Shown here one piece after another: positions 47,391-56,730 of a stretch of 64,000 nt of DNA. Positions within the stretch are counted from its first letter, which is position 1. Every line of letters starts with the position of its first letter. A model generated the notes under the pieces. That model had not been told where the DNA came from and made no database searches. It saw nothing but the letters and a program-made list of their open reading frames with translations. Both the position numbers and the translations under genes were made by a program. The stretch covers positions 1 to 64,000 of the forward strand of contig CAIFEX010000007.1 of assembly GCA_903789665.1 (NCBI GenBank), read 5' to 3'. Source of the DNA: an uncultured Clostridium sp. (lineage in GTDB: Bacteria > Bacillota > Clostridia > Clostridiales > Clostridiaceae).

Positions 47391-47432
47391 CGATTTATAA
47401 TTGTCAACTGTAAATTGTCAATTGTAAATTGC
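47382..47432. repeat. Second copy of the ATTGTCAATTG-type intergenic repeat
   Basis: CAATTGAC near 47382 and GTCAATTG near 47417 are inverted, and TGTAAATTGTCAATTGTAAA matches the right arm of the parE-parC repeat (39321-39340) almost exactly. The left arm overlaps the last codons of the peptidase gene. Confidence 0.6.
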
Positions 47433-47442
47433 TATAAGGCTG

Positions 47443-49230
47443 GTGTTGTTTTTGAATGCAAAGTGGATGCTGAGAAGATGCGGTAAAAATATAAAAGCTA
47501 TTTCCAGAAGGACGGGAATAAGTGAAACTATGGCACAAATTCTTGCCAATAGGGGAATAACCGGTGCAGATGATATAGAAAACTTTATAAATCCGTCTCT
47601 GAACAAACTGATTGATCCTGCTATTATGAAGGACATGAAAAAAGGTACTGAAATAATATACAGGGCTATAGAAAAAAATAAAAGCATAGCTGTATACGGC
47701 GACTATGACGTGGATGGAGTTGTAAGCACCTATATATTGTACAGCGGACTTTTGAGGTGCGGTGCAAGAGTAAAATACCACATACCCGACAGGGTTAAAG
47801 AAGGATACGGAATGAATATCCACAGTGTGGAGCAGCTGAAAAGTGAAGGAATTGAAGTTATAATAACCTGTGACAACGGTATTTCCGCCCTGGATCAGAT
47901 CAAAAGGGCAAAAGAACTTGGAATGACCGTGGTAGTTACGGATCATCACGACATACCATTTGATTACTCGGATGAGGGCATCAGGAAATTTCTCATACCA
48001 TCGGCAGATGCTGTCATTGATCCAAAACAGAAAGGCTGTCCTTATCCTTTTAAACAGCTCTGTGGTGCGGGAGTGGCCTTTAAATTTATCCAGATGCTCT
48101 ACAGGAGATTTGGGATGAGAGAGGAAGAAGCCTTTGGATTTATAGAATATGCGGCCATAGGTACCATATGCGATGTGGTGGATTTACTTGGAGAGAATAG
48201 GAGCATAGCTAAAAACGGTCTCAGGATGTTGAATAATACCAAAAATATAGGCATGAGGGCATTGATATATGAAACTTCCCTGAACGGAAAAATTATAAAT
48301 TCCTACCATGTAGGTTTTATTATAGGGCCCTGCATAAATGCTACAGGAAGACTTGACAGCGCGTCTGTGGCCCTTGAGCTTCTGCTGTGCAGAAATTCTG
48401 CCAGGGCACGGGAACTTGCCCGAAAACTTCATGAGCTGAACCTTAAGAGACAGCAGATGACCAATGAAGGGCTGGATAAGGCAATTGAAAAAGTGGAAAA
48501 TTCTGATTTGAAAAAAGACAAGGTACTTGTGGTCCGGGAAGATGATATACACGAAAGTATAGCAGGTATAGTTGCAGGGAGGCTCAAGGAAAGGTACAAT
48601 GTGCCTTCTATAGTTATAACCAAAAGTGCGGACCAGTCTAAAGGCTCGGGAAGATCCATAGAAGGATACAATATGTTTGAGGAACTTTTAAAATGTAAAA
48701 AATTGATGAACAATTTTGGAGGACATCCACTGGCGGCAGGGCTGTCTATAGATACTGAAAATATAGATAATCTGAGGAAAAAACTTAATGAAAACTGCAA
48801 ACTTACAGATGATGATATTGTACCTAGAATTAGAATAGACAAAAGGCTTCCCCTGGAAGATATATCTTTTGGTATGCTTAGGGACATGGGAAAATTGCAA
48901 CCTTTTGGAAAGGGAAATCCGGCACCTATTTTTGGTGAAAAAAATATAGAGGTATTCAGAGTATATTTTTTAGGAAAAGATAAAAATGTGCTGAAATTAT
49001 TTTGCCGACTAAAAAGCAGCCTGAAAAAAATCGACGCGTTGGATTTTAACGGAGGTAAAAAATTCAGGGAATTGATTCTCAGGACATATGGAGACAGGAA
49101 GGGAAACGAAATTTTAAACAATAATTTCCACAGCATAAGAATGGATTTTATATTTTCACCATCTATAAATGAATTTAACGGAAATAAAAGCATTCAGATC
49201 ATAGTGAAGGATTTTAGATTGACTTCTTGA
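47443..49230 (+). CDS. recJ: Single-stranded-DNA-specific exonuclease RecJ
   Basis: 5'-3' exonuclease of recombination and repair. DHH-family motifs are [26 protein letters not shown] and VVTDHHDIP, then the DHHA1 part with [25 protein letters not shown] and [26 protein letters not shown]. Length (595) is typical. The start is uncertain: GTG 47443, TTG 47446 and TTG 47452 are all near AAGGCTGGTG, and TTG 47452 has the most natural spacing to GGTG. It lies upstream of murG with only a small gap. Confidence 0.93.
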   Translation: MLFLNAKWMLRRCGKNIKAISRRTGISETMAQILANRGITGADDIENFINPSLNKLIDPAIMKDMKKGTEIIYRAIEKNKSIAVYGDYDVDGVVSTYILYSGLLRCGARVKYHIPDRVKEGYGMNIHSVEQLKSEGIEVIITCDNGISALDQIKRAKELGMTVVVTDHHDIPFDYSDEGIRKFLIPSADAVIDPKQKGCPYPFKQLCGAGVAFKFIQMLYRRFGMREEEAFGFIEYAAIGTICDVVDLLGENRSIAKNGLRMLNNTKNIGMRALIYETSLNGKIINSYHVGFIIGPCINATGRLDSASVALELLLCRNSARARELARKLHELNLKRQQMTNEGLDKAIEKVENSDLKKDKVLVVREDDIHESIAGIVAGRLKERYNVPSIVITKSADQSKGSGRSIEGYNMFEELLKCKKLMNNFGGHPLAAGLSIDTENIDNLRKKLNENCKLTDDDIVPRIRIDKRLPLEDISFGMLRDMGKLQPFGKGNPAPIFGEKNIEVFRVYFLGKDKNVLKLFCRLKSSLKKIDALDFNGGKKFRELILRTYGDRKGNEILNNNFHSIRMDFIFSPSINEFNGNKSIQIIVKDFRLTS

Positions 49231-49277
49231 ATACTGGCATTATGAATATTATATTTTGTAAGGGGAGGAAGTACGCT

Positions 49278-50342
49278 TTGAAAAAGATAATTCTGACGGG
49301 CGGAGGTTCTGCAGGACATGTTACGCCTAATCTGGCACTTGTGCCCAAGTTAAGGGAACTGGGATATGAAATACAGTATATAGGAACTGAAAATGGAATC
49401 GAGAGAAAGATAGTTGGGGATGAGAAAATAAAATACCATGTCATTTCAAGCGGGAAACTGAGAAGGTATTTTGATATAAAAAATTTTACAGATCCTTTCA
49501 GGGTACTGAAGGGAATATTTCAGGCCGCAATTGTAATGAAGAGGGAAAAACCCAATATAGTATTTTCAAAGGGAGGGTTTGTTTCAGTGCCGGTTGTTAT
49601 TGCTGCACATCTGAACAAGGTGCCCGTTATAATCCATGAATCGGACATTACACCTGGACTTGCAAACAGAATATCCATGCCCTATTGTACAAAAGTCTGT
49701 GTTACATTTCCGGAATCCCTGAAAAATATAAAGGGACACGATGCAGTCCTTACGGGAACTCCCATAAGGCAGGAGCTTTTAGATGGAAGCAGGATAATTG
49801 GCAGGAGATTGTGCGGTTTTACAAACGACAGGCCAATTCTTCTTATAATAGGCGGAAGTCTCGGCTCCAGGTTTATAAATAATATGGTTAGGAATTCCTT
49901 GAATGAACTCCTTAGAACATTTAACATAGTTCATATATGCGGGAAGGGGAATACAGACAAATCACTGAACGTGAGAAAGGGTTATATTCAATTTGAATAC
50001 ATAAGCAAAGAGCTTCCTCATATAATGAATGCGGCGGATATAGTTGTATCTAGGGCAGGTGCAAATGTCATATTCGAACTGCTTGCACTTAAAAAGCCCA
50101 ATTTGCTTGTTCCGCTGTCCAAGGCATCCAGCAGGGGGGATCAGATTTTAAATGCGGCTTCCTTTGAAAAGAGCGGATACAGCATGGTGCTGCAGGAGGA
50201 GGGAATGACCCGGGAAATATTTTTGGACAGGATACAGAAACTTTATGATTCCAGAAATAAGTACATAAATAACATGAAAGCGAGTCCGGCCCGACATGGA
50301 GTGGATAAAATCGTAAATCTGATAGAAAAGTACAGTATATGA
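49278..50342 (+). CDS. murG: UDP-N-acetylglucosamine--N-acetylmuramyl-(pentapeptide) pyrophosphoryl-undecaprenol N-acetylglucosamine transferase
   Basis: MurG adds GlcNAc to lipid I, making lipid II on the inner membrane face. The family signatures are [11 protein letters not shown] near the N-terminus, [22 protein letters not shown] and the donor-binding [24 protein letters not shown]. The TTG start at 49278 follows AAGGGGAGGA; a TTG at 49227 inside the recJ end would add 17 residues foreign to the family. Length (354) is right. It stands away from the usual mur/fts cluster. Confidence 0.93.
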   Translation: MKKIILTGGGSAGHVTPNLALVPKLRELGYEIQYIGTENGIERKIVGDEKIKYHVISSGKLRRYFDIKNFTDPFRVLKGIFQAAIVMKREKPNIVFSKGGFVSVPVVIAAHLNKVPVIIHESDITPGLANRISMPYCTKVCVTFPESLKNIKGHDAVLTGTPIRQELLDGSRIIGRRLCGFTNDRPILLIIGGSLGSRFINNMVRNSLNELLRTFNIVHICGKGNTDKSLNVRKGYIQFEYISKELPHIMNAADIVVSRAGANVIFELLALKKPNLLVPLSKASSRGDQILNAASFEKSGYSMVLQEEGMTREIFLDRIQKLYDSRNKYINNMKASPARHGVDKIVNLIEKYSI

Positions 50343-50474
50343 TCAGTTGACTTTGTGAAAAAAGTATTTATATTTTTGATTTCTGGCAGGAAAAACGGAT
50401 CATGGTGTAGAAATATAAATAATATAGACTGCTGTGGTGTACTTGCTTGATAATAAAAAAGGGGAGGTAATTAT

Positions 50475-50900
50475 ATGAAAAATATTGCTGTAATATATTG
50501 GAGCGACGGTGGAAATGTGGAAGTATTGGCAAATAGCATCATAAAAGGTGCGGAAGGTGAAGGTGCAAAAGTTGCGGCAAAGCATGTGCAGGACGCAAAA
50601 GTCGGGGATGTAACTTCCGCTGACGCCGTGGCCTTTGGAAGTCCGTCCCTTGACAATAACAAAATAGAACAGGATTATATGGCTCCTTTTATTAAGGAAT
50701 TCAAACTTATTCCCCTGCAGGGAAAGAAAGTTGTACTTTTCGGCTCCTACGGCTGGGATGAAGGAAAATTTTTGAAAGACTGGAAGAAGACTGTAGAGGA
50801 TTATGGATTCAAGGTTGTCGGAGAGTTGGCAGTTAAAGAAGCCCCTACCGACGATGAACTGAAAAAGGCTGAAGAACTGGGCAAACTGCTTGCAAAATAG
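50475..50900 (+). CDS. Flavodoxin
   Basis: A 141-residue FMN protein, a second flavodoxin in the window. The phosphate loop is WSDGGNVEVLA, with D-G-G-N in place of the usual T/G-T-G-N-T; loops GSPSLDNNK and GSYGWDEGKF flank the flavin ring. AAGGGGAGG precedes the ATG. Unlike the copy at 25950 it has no Fur box, so it may be expressed constitutively or under other control. Its position upstream of the pyruvate:ferredoxin oxidoreductase makes it a possible electron acceptor for that enzyme, an inference. Confidence 0.9.
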   Translation: MKNIAVIYWSDGGNVEVLANSIIKGAEGEGAKVAAKHVQDAKVGDVTSADAVAFGSPSLDNNKIEQDYMAPFIKEFKLIPLQGKKVVLFGSYGWDEGKFLKDWKKTVEDYGFKVVGELAVKEAPTDDELKKAEELGKLLAK

Positions 50901-50936
50901 TCCGGAAACCCGCCAGATGGGATAGGTGGACGGGCA

Positions 50937-50987
50937 ACCCCCGGGGGTCATGAACAATTTGTAAACAATTGATGAATAATTTGTAAA
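50937..50987. repeat. CCCCCGGGGG element, copy A
   Basis: The palindrome ACCCCCGGGGGT (50937-50948) is followed by CATGAACAATTTGTAAA and then a second, near-identical TGAATAATTTGTAAA starting 22 bp after the first TGAAC. A 28-bp segment from 50937 is shared, with one mismatch, by copy B at 55683. The gap 50901-51439 is otherwise gene-free. Confidence 0.75.
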
Positions 50988-51054
50988 TTAAGATAGATTG
51001 TCTATTTGTTAACGAAAGGATGATCTTTTTTCATGCCCGGTGATTTATCAGGAT

Positions 51055-51098
51055 TCGGGCACTGCCGCCGTGCACCTGGGTAGTAAAGCAGTGCCCGA
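51055..51098. other. Perfect 11-bp stem with 22-base loop
   Basis: TCGGGCACTGC (51055-51065) and GCAGTGCCCGA (51088-51098) form a perfect stem. The loop is 22 bases, followed by CCTTTC, so a terminator is possible but the T-tract is poor. It could belong to an untranslated RNA between flavodoxin and pyruvate:ferredoxin oxidoreductase. Confidence 0.5.
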
Positions 51099-51351
51099 CC
51101 TTTCATATTGCCGCCCGAAAATTATTGTATACAGGCTGTATTTTAAAAAAATTATATCTGTAGTACAGCTAAATCAGTCGAATGATGGATAATCGTATAC
51201 AAAAATTTTTTAAAAATTGTTTTTTGTATTTAAAATTTTGTCGTTTTGCTGTATAGTAAAACTGTAGGGTTAAATAAAAAATAAAAATAAAACTGGATTT
51301 TGTACTTTTTAATTAAAATTTTCACTTGCAGTGCAATTGCTGTACTAATTG

Positions 51352-51360
51352 TGATATAAT
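51352..51360 (+). promoter_or_regulatory. Extended -10 promoter of the pyruvate:ferredoxin oxidoreductase gene
   Basis: TGATATAAT carries the TGn extension before TATAAT (51355-51360), about 80 bp ahead of the start codon. The -35 region (TGCAAT at 17 bp) is weak. Confidence 0.5.
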
Positions 51361-51439
51361 TACTGTATTAGTTTAAATAAAATTAAAAAGCACAAATATT
51401 ATTCAAAATTTACAATAGTTAAAAAGGAGAGGAATTTTT

Positions 51440-54400
51440 ATGAGTAGAATGAAGACTATGGATGGAAATACAGCAGCAGCTTATATTTCCTATGCATTTA
51501 CTGATGTAGCAGCTATCTATCCAATAACTCCTTCATCTCCAATGGCAGAACATGTGGATGAATGGGTAGCCCAGGGCAAGAAAAACTTATTCGGGCAGCA
51601 AGTGAGAGTTATGGAAATGCAGTCAGAAGCAGGAGCATCTGGAGCAGTTCACGGTTCGCTTCAGGCAGGAGCTTTAACTACAACTTATACTGCATCACAA
51701 GGTTTACTTCTTATGATACCTAATATGTATAAGATTGCAGGAGAATTGCTTCCAGGAGTATTCCAGGTAACAGCCAGGGCAGTTGCAGCTAATTCACTTA
51801 ACATATTTGGCGACCACCAGGATGTTATGGCCTGCAGACAGACAGGTTTTGCACTACTTGCGGAGAGTTCGGTACAGCAAGTTATGGATCTTGCCGGAGT
51901 AGCACATTTATCTGCAATAAAAGGAAGAGTTCCATTTTTAAACTTCTTTGATGGTTTTAGAACTTCCCATGAAATTCAGAAAATTGAAATGCTGGAATAT
52001 GAAGATCTGGCAAAATTGGTTGACTGGGATGCATTGAATGCATTTAGAAGAAGAGCTTTGAATCCGGATCACCCTGTAACTCGTGGTACAGCTCAAAACC
52101 CTGATATATACTTCCAGGAGAGAGAAGCACCTAACAAATATTATGATGCTCTACCTGACATAGTTGAAGGTTATATGGGAAAAATAAGCCAACTTACAGG
52201 AAGAGAATATCACCTGTTTAACTATTACGGAGCAAAAGATGCAGATAGAATTATAATAGCTATGGGTTCCGTCTGTGAAGCAGTAGAGGAAGTTGTGGAC
52301 TATCTGACTGCAAAGGGTGAAAAAGTAGGAGTACTTACAGTTCATCTGTACAGGCCATTCTCAATAAAACATTTCTTTAAATATATACCAAAGACTGTTA
52401 AGAAAATTGCAGTTTTAGATAGAACAAAGGAACCAGGATCAATTGGAGAACCTCTTTATCTGGATGTTAAGAATGCATTCTATGGCAAAGAAGGACAACC
52501 TGTTATAGTTGGAGGAAGATACGGATTAGGTTCCAAAGATACACTGCCATCACATATTCTTCCGGTATTTGAAAACCTTAAATTAGATAATCCAAAGAAC
52601 GGATTTACTATAGGAATAGTGGATGATGTTACAAATACATCCTTGAATGTAGGAGAAGATATAGAGACAACTCCAAAGGGAACTACAGCTTGTAAGTTCT
52701 GGGGACTTGGATCCGATGGTACTGTAGGAGCAAACAAGAGTGCAATAAAGATCATAGGAGACCACACAGACATGTATGCACAGGGATATTTCGCATATGA
52801 CTCCAAGAAATCCGGAGGTATAACGGTTTCCCACTTGAGATTTGGTAAATCACCGATAAAATCACCTTATCTTATAGATAAAGCTGATTTCATTGCTGTT
52901 CACAACCAGTCCTACGTTCATAAATACAATGTACTTGAGGGACTTAAAAAAGGCGGCAGATTCCTGTTAAATACAATTTGGACTCCAGAAGAACTTGAAA
53001 AGGAATTGCCTGCTTCGGTAAAGAGATATATAGCAAATAATGATATCGAATTTTATACATTAAACGCTGTGAAAATTGCCAATGATATAGGACTTGGCAG
53101 AAGAATAAACATGATATGTCAGTCCGCTTTCTTCAAGATTACCAACATCATACCTATAGAGGATGCTGTTAAATACCTGAAAGAAGCAGTTGTTACATCT
53201 TACGGCAGAAAAGGACAAAAAATTGTTGACATGAACAATGCAGCTATAGATCAGGGTGTTAAATCTGTAGTCAAGGTAGACGTACCTGCTTCATGGAAGA
53301 ATGCTTCAGAAGAAGCTGCCGCTACAAGAGAAGTTCCTGAATTTATCAAGAAGATAGCAGATCCTATGAACAGACAGGATGGAGACAAACTTCCGGTAAG
53401 CACTTTCGTAGGAATGGAAGATGGTACATTCCCTGCAGGAACTGCAGCTTATGAAAAGAGAGGAATAGCTACATTTGTTCCGGAATGGCAGGTAGATAAA
53501 TGCATAGAATGCAACCAGTGCTCATTTGTATGTCCTCATGCAGCTATAAGACCTATACTTACTACTGAGGAAGAAGCTTCCAAAGCACCTAAGGGATTTG
53601 ATCACAAGGATGCCAACGGAGCAAAGGGACTTAAATTTACCATAGCTGTTTCACCGCTTGACTGTCAGGGATGTGGAAACTGTGCAGACATATGTCCTGC
53701 AAAAGACAAAGCTCTTGTTATGAAGCCAATTGAAACTCAGTTGTATAAATCAAAAGCTTGGGATTACGCTATGTCCGTATCACCTAAGAAAAACCCTATG
53801 AACAAATTCAATGTAAGAGGAAGCCAGTTTGAACAGCCGCTGCTTGAGTTCTCAGGAGCCTGTGCAGGATGTGGAGAAACTCCTTACGTTAAACTTGCAA
53901 CTCAGTTGTTCGGAGATACAATGATGATATCCAATGCAACAGGATGCTCATCAATCTGGGGAGCTTCTGCACCAACAACTCCATACACTACTAATTATAG
54001 AGGACATGGTCCATCTTGGGCTAACTCACTGTTTGAAGACAATGCTGAATATGGACTTGGTATGGTCTTAGGAGTAAAACAGATAAGAGAAAGACTTAAG
54101 CTGAACATGCAGAAAGCCATAGAGGGCAACATAAGCGGAGAGCTTAAAGCTGCTTTGAAAGACTGGATTGAAAATATGTATGAAGGTGAAGGCACAAGAG
54201 AAAGAGCTGACAAGATAACAGCCTTACTTGAAAAAGAAAAAGGAAACGACCCCGTACTCAACAAAATCTATGATAACAGAGATTTCTTAATCAAGAGATC
54301 TCACTGGGTAGTTGGTGGAGACGGCTGGGCTTATGATATAGGATACGGCGGTTTAGACCACGTACTTGCATCGGGAGAAGATATAAATGTACTTGTACTT

Positions 54401-54946
54401 GATACAGAAGTTTATTCAAATACAGGTGGACAATCATCAAAATCTACCCCTGCAGCTGCTGTAGCTAAATTTGCGGCAAGTGGTAAAAAGACAAAGAAGA
54501 AAGATCTTGGAAGAATGGCTATGACTTACGGATATGTATATGTAGCTCAGATTGCCATAGGTTCAGACAAAGCTCAGGCAGTTAAAGCAATGAAAGAGGC
54601 AGAAGCTTATAAAGGACCATCTCTCATAATAGCTTATGCTCCATGTATCAACCACGGACTGAGAGCCGGAATGGGCAAGAGCCAGAGAGAAATCAAGAAA
54701 GCCGTTGATTGTGGATACTGGTCACTTTACAGATACAATCCTCAGTTGAAGGAAGAGGGCAAGAAAGCATTCAGCCTTGATTCCAAAGAGCCAACTGGAG
54801 ATTTCAAAGACTTCTTGATGGGCGAAGTTAGATACTCTTCACTTGTTAAACAGTCTCCTGAAAAAGCAGAAGCTCTGTTTGCAAAGACTAAGAAAGATGC
54901 ATTCGAGAGAATTGAAGGATACAAAAAGCTTGCAAATGAACAATAA
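51440..54946 (+). CDS. nifJ: Pyruvate:ferredoxin (flavodoxin) oxidoreductase
   Basis: The one-chain 1168-residue enzyme that cleaves pyruvate to acetyl-CoA and CO2 and reduces ferredoxin or flavodoxin; in acetogens it can also run in reverse. Domains in order: pyrimidine-binding (NTAAYISYAFTDVAAIYPITPSSPM), transketolase C-like, gamma, two [4Fe-4S] motifs at about 690-745 (CIECNQCSFVCPH and CQGCGNCADICPA), then the TPP domain with GACAGCGETPY, GDGWAYDIGYGGLDH and the C-terminal CINHGLR-type end. An AAAAAGGAGAGG site precedes the ATG. Codon choice here is visibly more biased than in neighbours, as expected for a highly expressed gene. A strong terminator follows. Confidence 0.96.
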   Translation: MSRMKTMDGNTAAAYISYAFTDVAAIYPITPSSPMAEHVDEWVAQGKKNLFGQQVRVMEMQSEAGASGAVHGSLQAGALTTTYTASQGLLLMIPNMYKIAGELLPGVFQVTARAVAANSLNIFGDHQDVMACRQTGFALLAESSVQQVMDLAGVAHLSAIKGRVPFLNFFDGFRTSHEIQKIEMLEYEDLAKLVDWDALNAFRRRALNPDHPVTRGTAQNPDIYFQEREAPNKYYDALPDIVEGYMGKISQLTGREYHLFNYYGAKDADRIIIAMGSVCEAVEEVVDYLTAKGEKVGVLTVHLYRPFSIKHFFKYIPKTVKKIAVLDRTKEPGSIGEPLYLDVKNAFYGKEGQPVIVGGRYGLGSKDTLPSHILPVFENLKLDNPKNGFTIGIVDDVTNTSLNVGEDIETTPKGTTACKFWGLGSDGTVGANKSAIKIIGDHTDMYAQGYFAYDSKKSGGITVSHLRFGKSPIKSPYLIDKADFIAVHNQSYVHKYNVLEGLKKGGRFLLNTIWTPEELEKELPASVKRYIANNDIEFYTLNAVKIANDIGLGRRINMICQSAFFKITNIIPIEDAVKYLKEAVVTSYGRKGQKIVDMNNAAIDQGVKSVVKVDVPASWKNASEEAAATREVPEFIKKIADPMNRQDGDKLPVSTFVGMEDGTFPAGTAAYEKRGIATFVPEWQVDKCIECNQCSFVCPHAAIRPILTTEEEASKAPKGFDHKDANGAKGLKFTIAVSPLDCQGCGNCADICPAKDKALVMKPIETQLYKSKAWDYAMSVSPKKNPMNKFNVRGSQFEQPLLEFSGACAGCGETPYVKLATQLFGDTMMISNATGCSSIWGASAPTTPYTTNYRGHGPSWANSLFEDNAEYGLGMVLGVKQIRERLKLNMQKAIEGNISGELKAALKDWIENMYEGEGTRERADKITALLEKEKGNDPVLNKIYDNRDFLIKRSHWVVGGDGWAYDIGYGGLDHVLASGEDINVLVLDTEVYSNTGGQSSKSTPAAAVAKFAASGKKTKKKDLGRMAMTYGYVYVAQIAIGSDKAQAVKAMKEAEAYKGPSLIIAYAPCINHGLRAGMGKSQREIKKAVDCGYWSLYRYNPQLKEEGKKAFSLDSKEPTGDFKDFLMGEVRYSSLVKQSPEKAEALFAKTKKDAFERIEGYKKLANEQ

Positions 54947-54958
54947 TAGTATTTGAAA

Positions 54959-54991
54959 ATATCGGGCAGGAAATGCCCGATATTTTTTTTA
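54959..54991 (+). terminator. Terminator of the pyruvate:ferredoxin oxidoreductase gene
   Basis: A perfect 10-bp stem (ATATCGGGCA with TGCCCGATAT, 5-base loop) followed by T8. Confidence 0.95.
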
Positions 54992-55055
54992 CTTTTAACT
55001 AAAAAAGGCTTTTATTATACTGCAATTAAGGGTAGAATTAAGATATAACGATAAA

Positions 55056-55191
55056 AAAGGAGGTGAATATCCCCGGTAGGATTATAACTACAAATTATAG
55101 CTTTTAATATACATGCCGGAAGATTTTACAGAAATTCTGCTGCGGTGTGAGCCCAGAACGAGGTTATAATGTTGATAGGATATCCACCTTT
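55056..55191 (+). ncRNA. Paired-end leader RNA candidate upstream of the DUF1292 gene
   Basis: Two stems pair the ends of this 136-base leader in nested order: AAAGG(AGG)TGAATATCC (55056-55072) with GGATATCCACCTTT (55178-55191, with one mismatch and a 3-base bulge), and inside it ATTATAAC (55081-55088) with GTTATAAT (55163-55170). The left arm is a perfect AAGGAGGTG with no start codon after it, so it is not a normal ribosome site. The right arm ends 21 bases before the gene's ATG, and a small 20-codon frame (55169-55231) overlaps that start. The arrangement looks like a cis-acting RNA; I could not match it to a known riboswitch class. Confidence 0.45.
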
Positions 55192-55212
55192 AAGGTTAAC
55201 CGGGTATATATC

Positions 55213-55542
55213 ATGGATGAAGATGAATTAAACAAACAAGGCTGCAATTGCAGCAGTGAAGATGAAAATGTTAATGATTGCGGCTGTGGATGCAGCAGTT
55301 GTGGAGACCATGAACCGCTGATAGTGAACCTGGAAGATGAAGATGGAAATATGGTTCCCTGTGAAGTAGTTGACGGTTTTGAATTCAAGGAAAATGAATA
55401 TGCCATAGTTAAAAATCCACAGGATAGCTCTGTTTATCTATTTAAAGTTGAAGGCAATGAATCAGCAGCTGAGCTCGTTATACCTGAGGAAGATGAATTC
55501 AAGGAAGTTTCAGCTTATTATCAGCAGTTATCGCAGGAATAA
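55213..55542 (+). CDS. DUF1292 family protein with Cys-rich N-terminus
   Basis: An acidic protein of about 109 residues. The C-terminal part (VNLEDEDGNMVPCEVVDGFEFKENEYAIVKNP) is a clear DUF1292 domain of Firmicutes. The first ~35 residues add a Cys-rich segment (GCNCSSEDENVNDCGCGCSSCGDHE) that could bind a metal, an uncommon feature for the family. The ATG at 55213 is chosen; an upstream in-frame GTG at 55147 has no ribosome site and translates leader sequence. Function unknown. A strong terminator follows. Confidence 0.82.
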   Translation: MDEDELNKQGCNCSSEDENVNDCGCGCSSCGDHEPLIVNLEDEDGNMVPCEVVDGFEFKENEYAIVKNPQDSSVYLFKVEGNESAAELVIPEEDEFKEVSAYYQQLSQE

Positions 55543-55558
55543 ACTCATATGAAACTGT

Positions 55559-55614
55559 AAAGTTCAAATTTGGTGAATTTTCAATTGAAAGTCACCAATA
55601 TTTGAACTTTTTTT
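55559..55614 (+). terminator. Terminator of the DUF1292 gene
   Basis: An 18-bp stem with one bulge (AAAGTTCAAATTTGGTGA pairing with TCACCAA and ATTTGAACTTT) and a 15-base loop, followed by a T run. Confidence 0.92.
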
Positions 55615-55651
55615 TGCTGGGTTGGCGGAGCTTCTGGGTTGCAGAGTGGTT

Positions 55652-55677
55652 GGGTGGCTCGGGTGGCTCGGGTGGCC
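55652..55677. repeat. 9-bp tandem repeat (GGGTGGCTC)3
   Basis: GGGTGGCTC occurs at 55652, 55661 and, as GGGTGGCC, at 55670. The core GCTCGGGTGG is the reverse complement of the CCACCCGAGC motif seen in the array at 56.8-57.4 kb. Confidence 0.8.
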
Positions 55678-55682
55678 AAGCT

Positions 55683-55733
55683 ACCCCCGGGGGTCATGAA
55701 CAAATTGTAAATGAATTATGAACAAACAATGAA
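55683..55733. repeat. CCCCCGGGGG element, copy B
   Basis: ACCCCCGGGGGT (55683-55694) followed by CATGAACAAATTGTAAA and a second TGAACAAACAATG starting 22 bp after the first TGAAC. It shares 28 bp with copy A with one mismatch. Confidence 0.75.
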
Positions 55734-55756
55734 TATAAAAACTGTAAATTCACTCT

Positions 55757-56401
55757 TTACTTCCAATTCAGCACCTTTATGTTATACGGATTATTTTTCT
55801 TGTAATTTATCAGATATGGATTTCCCACTGCATTGAATAATGGAAGATCCGCCAGGGAGTCAGAGAACATATATGAATTTTTGAAATCAACTTTTATGCC
55901 ATCATTTTTCAGGGATTCCTTGAGCCTCCTCACTTTTTCATCCCCTTTGCAGTTTTTACCTATGATTTTATTGTAGTGTTTACCATTTTTGATTAAAAAT
56001 GTGGTACCTATTATTTTGTCCACTTCTTTTATTCTATAAAGTTCTCTCAGGTAAAATTCTGCAGATGCAGAGATGAGATATATTTTGTAGCCCTTATTTT
56101 TAAATTTTTTCATTGTATCAAGGGCATCGCTGTAGAATATTTTGCACATCCTCTTTTTATAAAATTCTGCTGTTAAATGTTTCATTTTTTCTTCATTTAT
56201 TCCATTTATGAATGAAATAAAATTTTCCTTGGCTCTTTTTGCACTGAATAAACCAATTATAAATAAAAAGGCAGATATAATTCCAAAAGGTGCGTACAAT
56301 ATGAGTTTTGGATTTTTTTTCAACATGAATGTGTAAAATTCCACAAGGGTTTCCCGGTTTGTTAAAGTAAAGTCAACGTCGAATATGGCAAGTTTTGTCA
56401 A
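55757..56401 (-). CDS. HAD superfamily IB phosphatase
   Basis: A 214-residue hydrolase. Motif I is FDVDFTLTN, with the nucleophile Asp; motif II is ISASAEFYL; motif III is SDSLADLPLFNAVG. The inserted hydrophobic segment (about 30-50, FGIISAFLFIIGLF) is characteristic of the PSPase-like/HAD-IB group and suggests membrane association. Probable phosphatase for a small phosphorylated metabolite, perhaps lipid-related. The start is TTG after GAGGTG. It is a single gene; its upstream side is the long repeat region. Confidence 0.85.
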   Translation of the reverse strand: MTKLAIFDVDFTLTNRETLVEFYTFMLKKNPKLILYAPFGIISAFLFIIGLFSAKRAKENFISFINGINEEKMKHLTAEFYKKRMCKIFYSDALDTMKKFKNKGYKIYLISASAEFYLRELYRIKEVDKIIGTTFLIKNGKHYNKIIGKNCKGDEKVRRLKESLKNDGIKVDFKNSYMFSDSLADLPLFNAVGNPYLINYKKNNPYNIKVLNWK

Positions 56402-56664
56402 AGAATCACCTCATTTGTTTTTAAGCTTTGAATTTTGTTCTTTTCTATAATATCATATAGGCAGTTTAAAGTTCAAACTTCTATTTTCTGGAGGTTACCT
56501 GGCTGGACAGTGTTTCCCACTCATGTTTAGTTCAAAATTCGGGGATATTGCAAAAAACCCATAAGTTTTAGCTGTGATGTGAATGTTGTCCTCTTGTATC
56601 TTTGAGATTATTTACCTGAGAATATTCTCGCGTTGGTCATACATAAATTGCATGATGTCCTATT
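56402..56664. other. Gene-free stretch upstream of the HAD gene
   Basis: The whole gap between the divergent HAD and aminotransferase genes is 56402-57673, about 1.27 kb. The first 260 bases contain no coding region, recognisable terminator or RNA that I can support. Confidence 0.6.
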
Positions 56665-56716
56665 TTGTTTACAGTTTGTTAACAGCCCCCGGGGGCTGTT
56701 AACAAACTGTAAACAA
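56665..56716. repeat. 52-bp perfect palindrome centred on CCCCCGGGGG
   Basis: The two 26-base halves are exact reverse complements with no spacer (centre between 56690 and 56691). Each half reads TTGTTTACAGTTTGTTAACA and then GCCCCC from the outside in. The right half resembles the CCCCCGGGGG elements A and B, as if this copy had them in head-to-head form. Confidence 0.95.
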
Positions 56717-56730
56717 GAAGTACTCCAATC

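Noticed and set aside
48429-49193. Long minus-strand frame (254 codons) opposite recJ
   Set aside because: It is a shadow of the RecJ gene; the plus-strand protein carries all family motifs.
50354-50452. Possible small protein (GTG start) between murG and the flavodoxin gene
   Set aside because: A 30-codon frame with no clear ribosome site and no resemblance to a known small protein.
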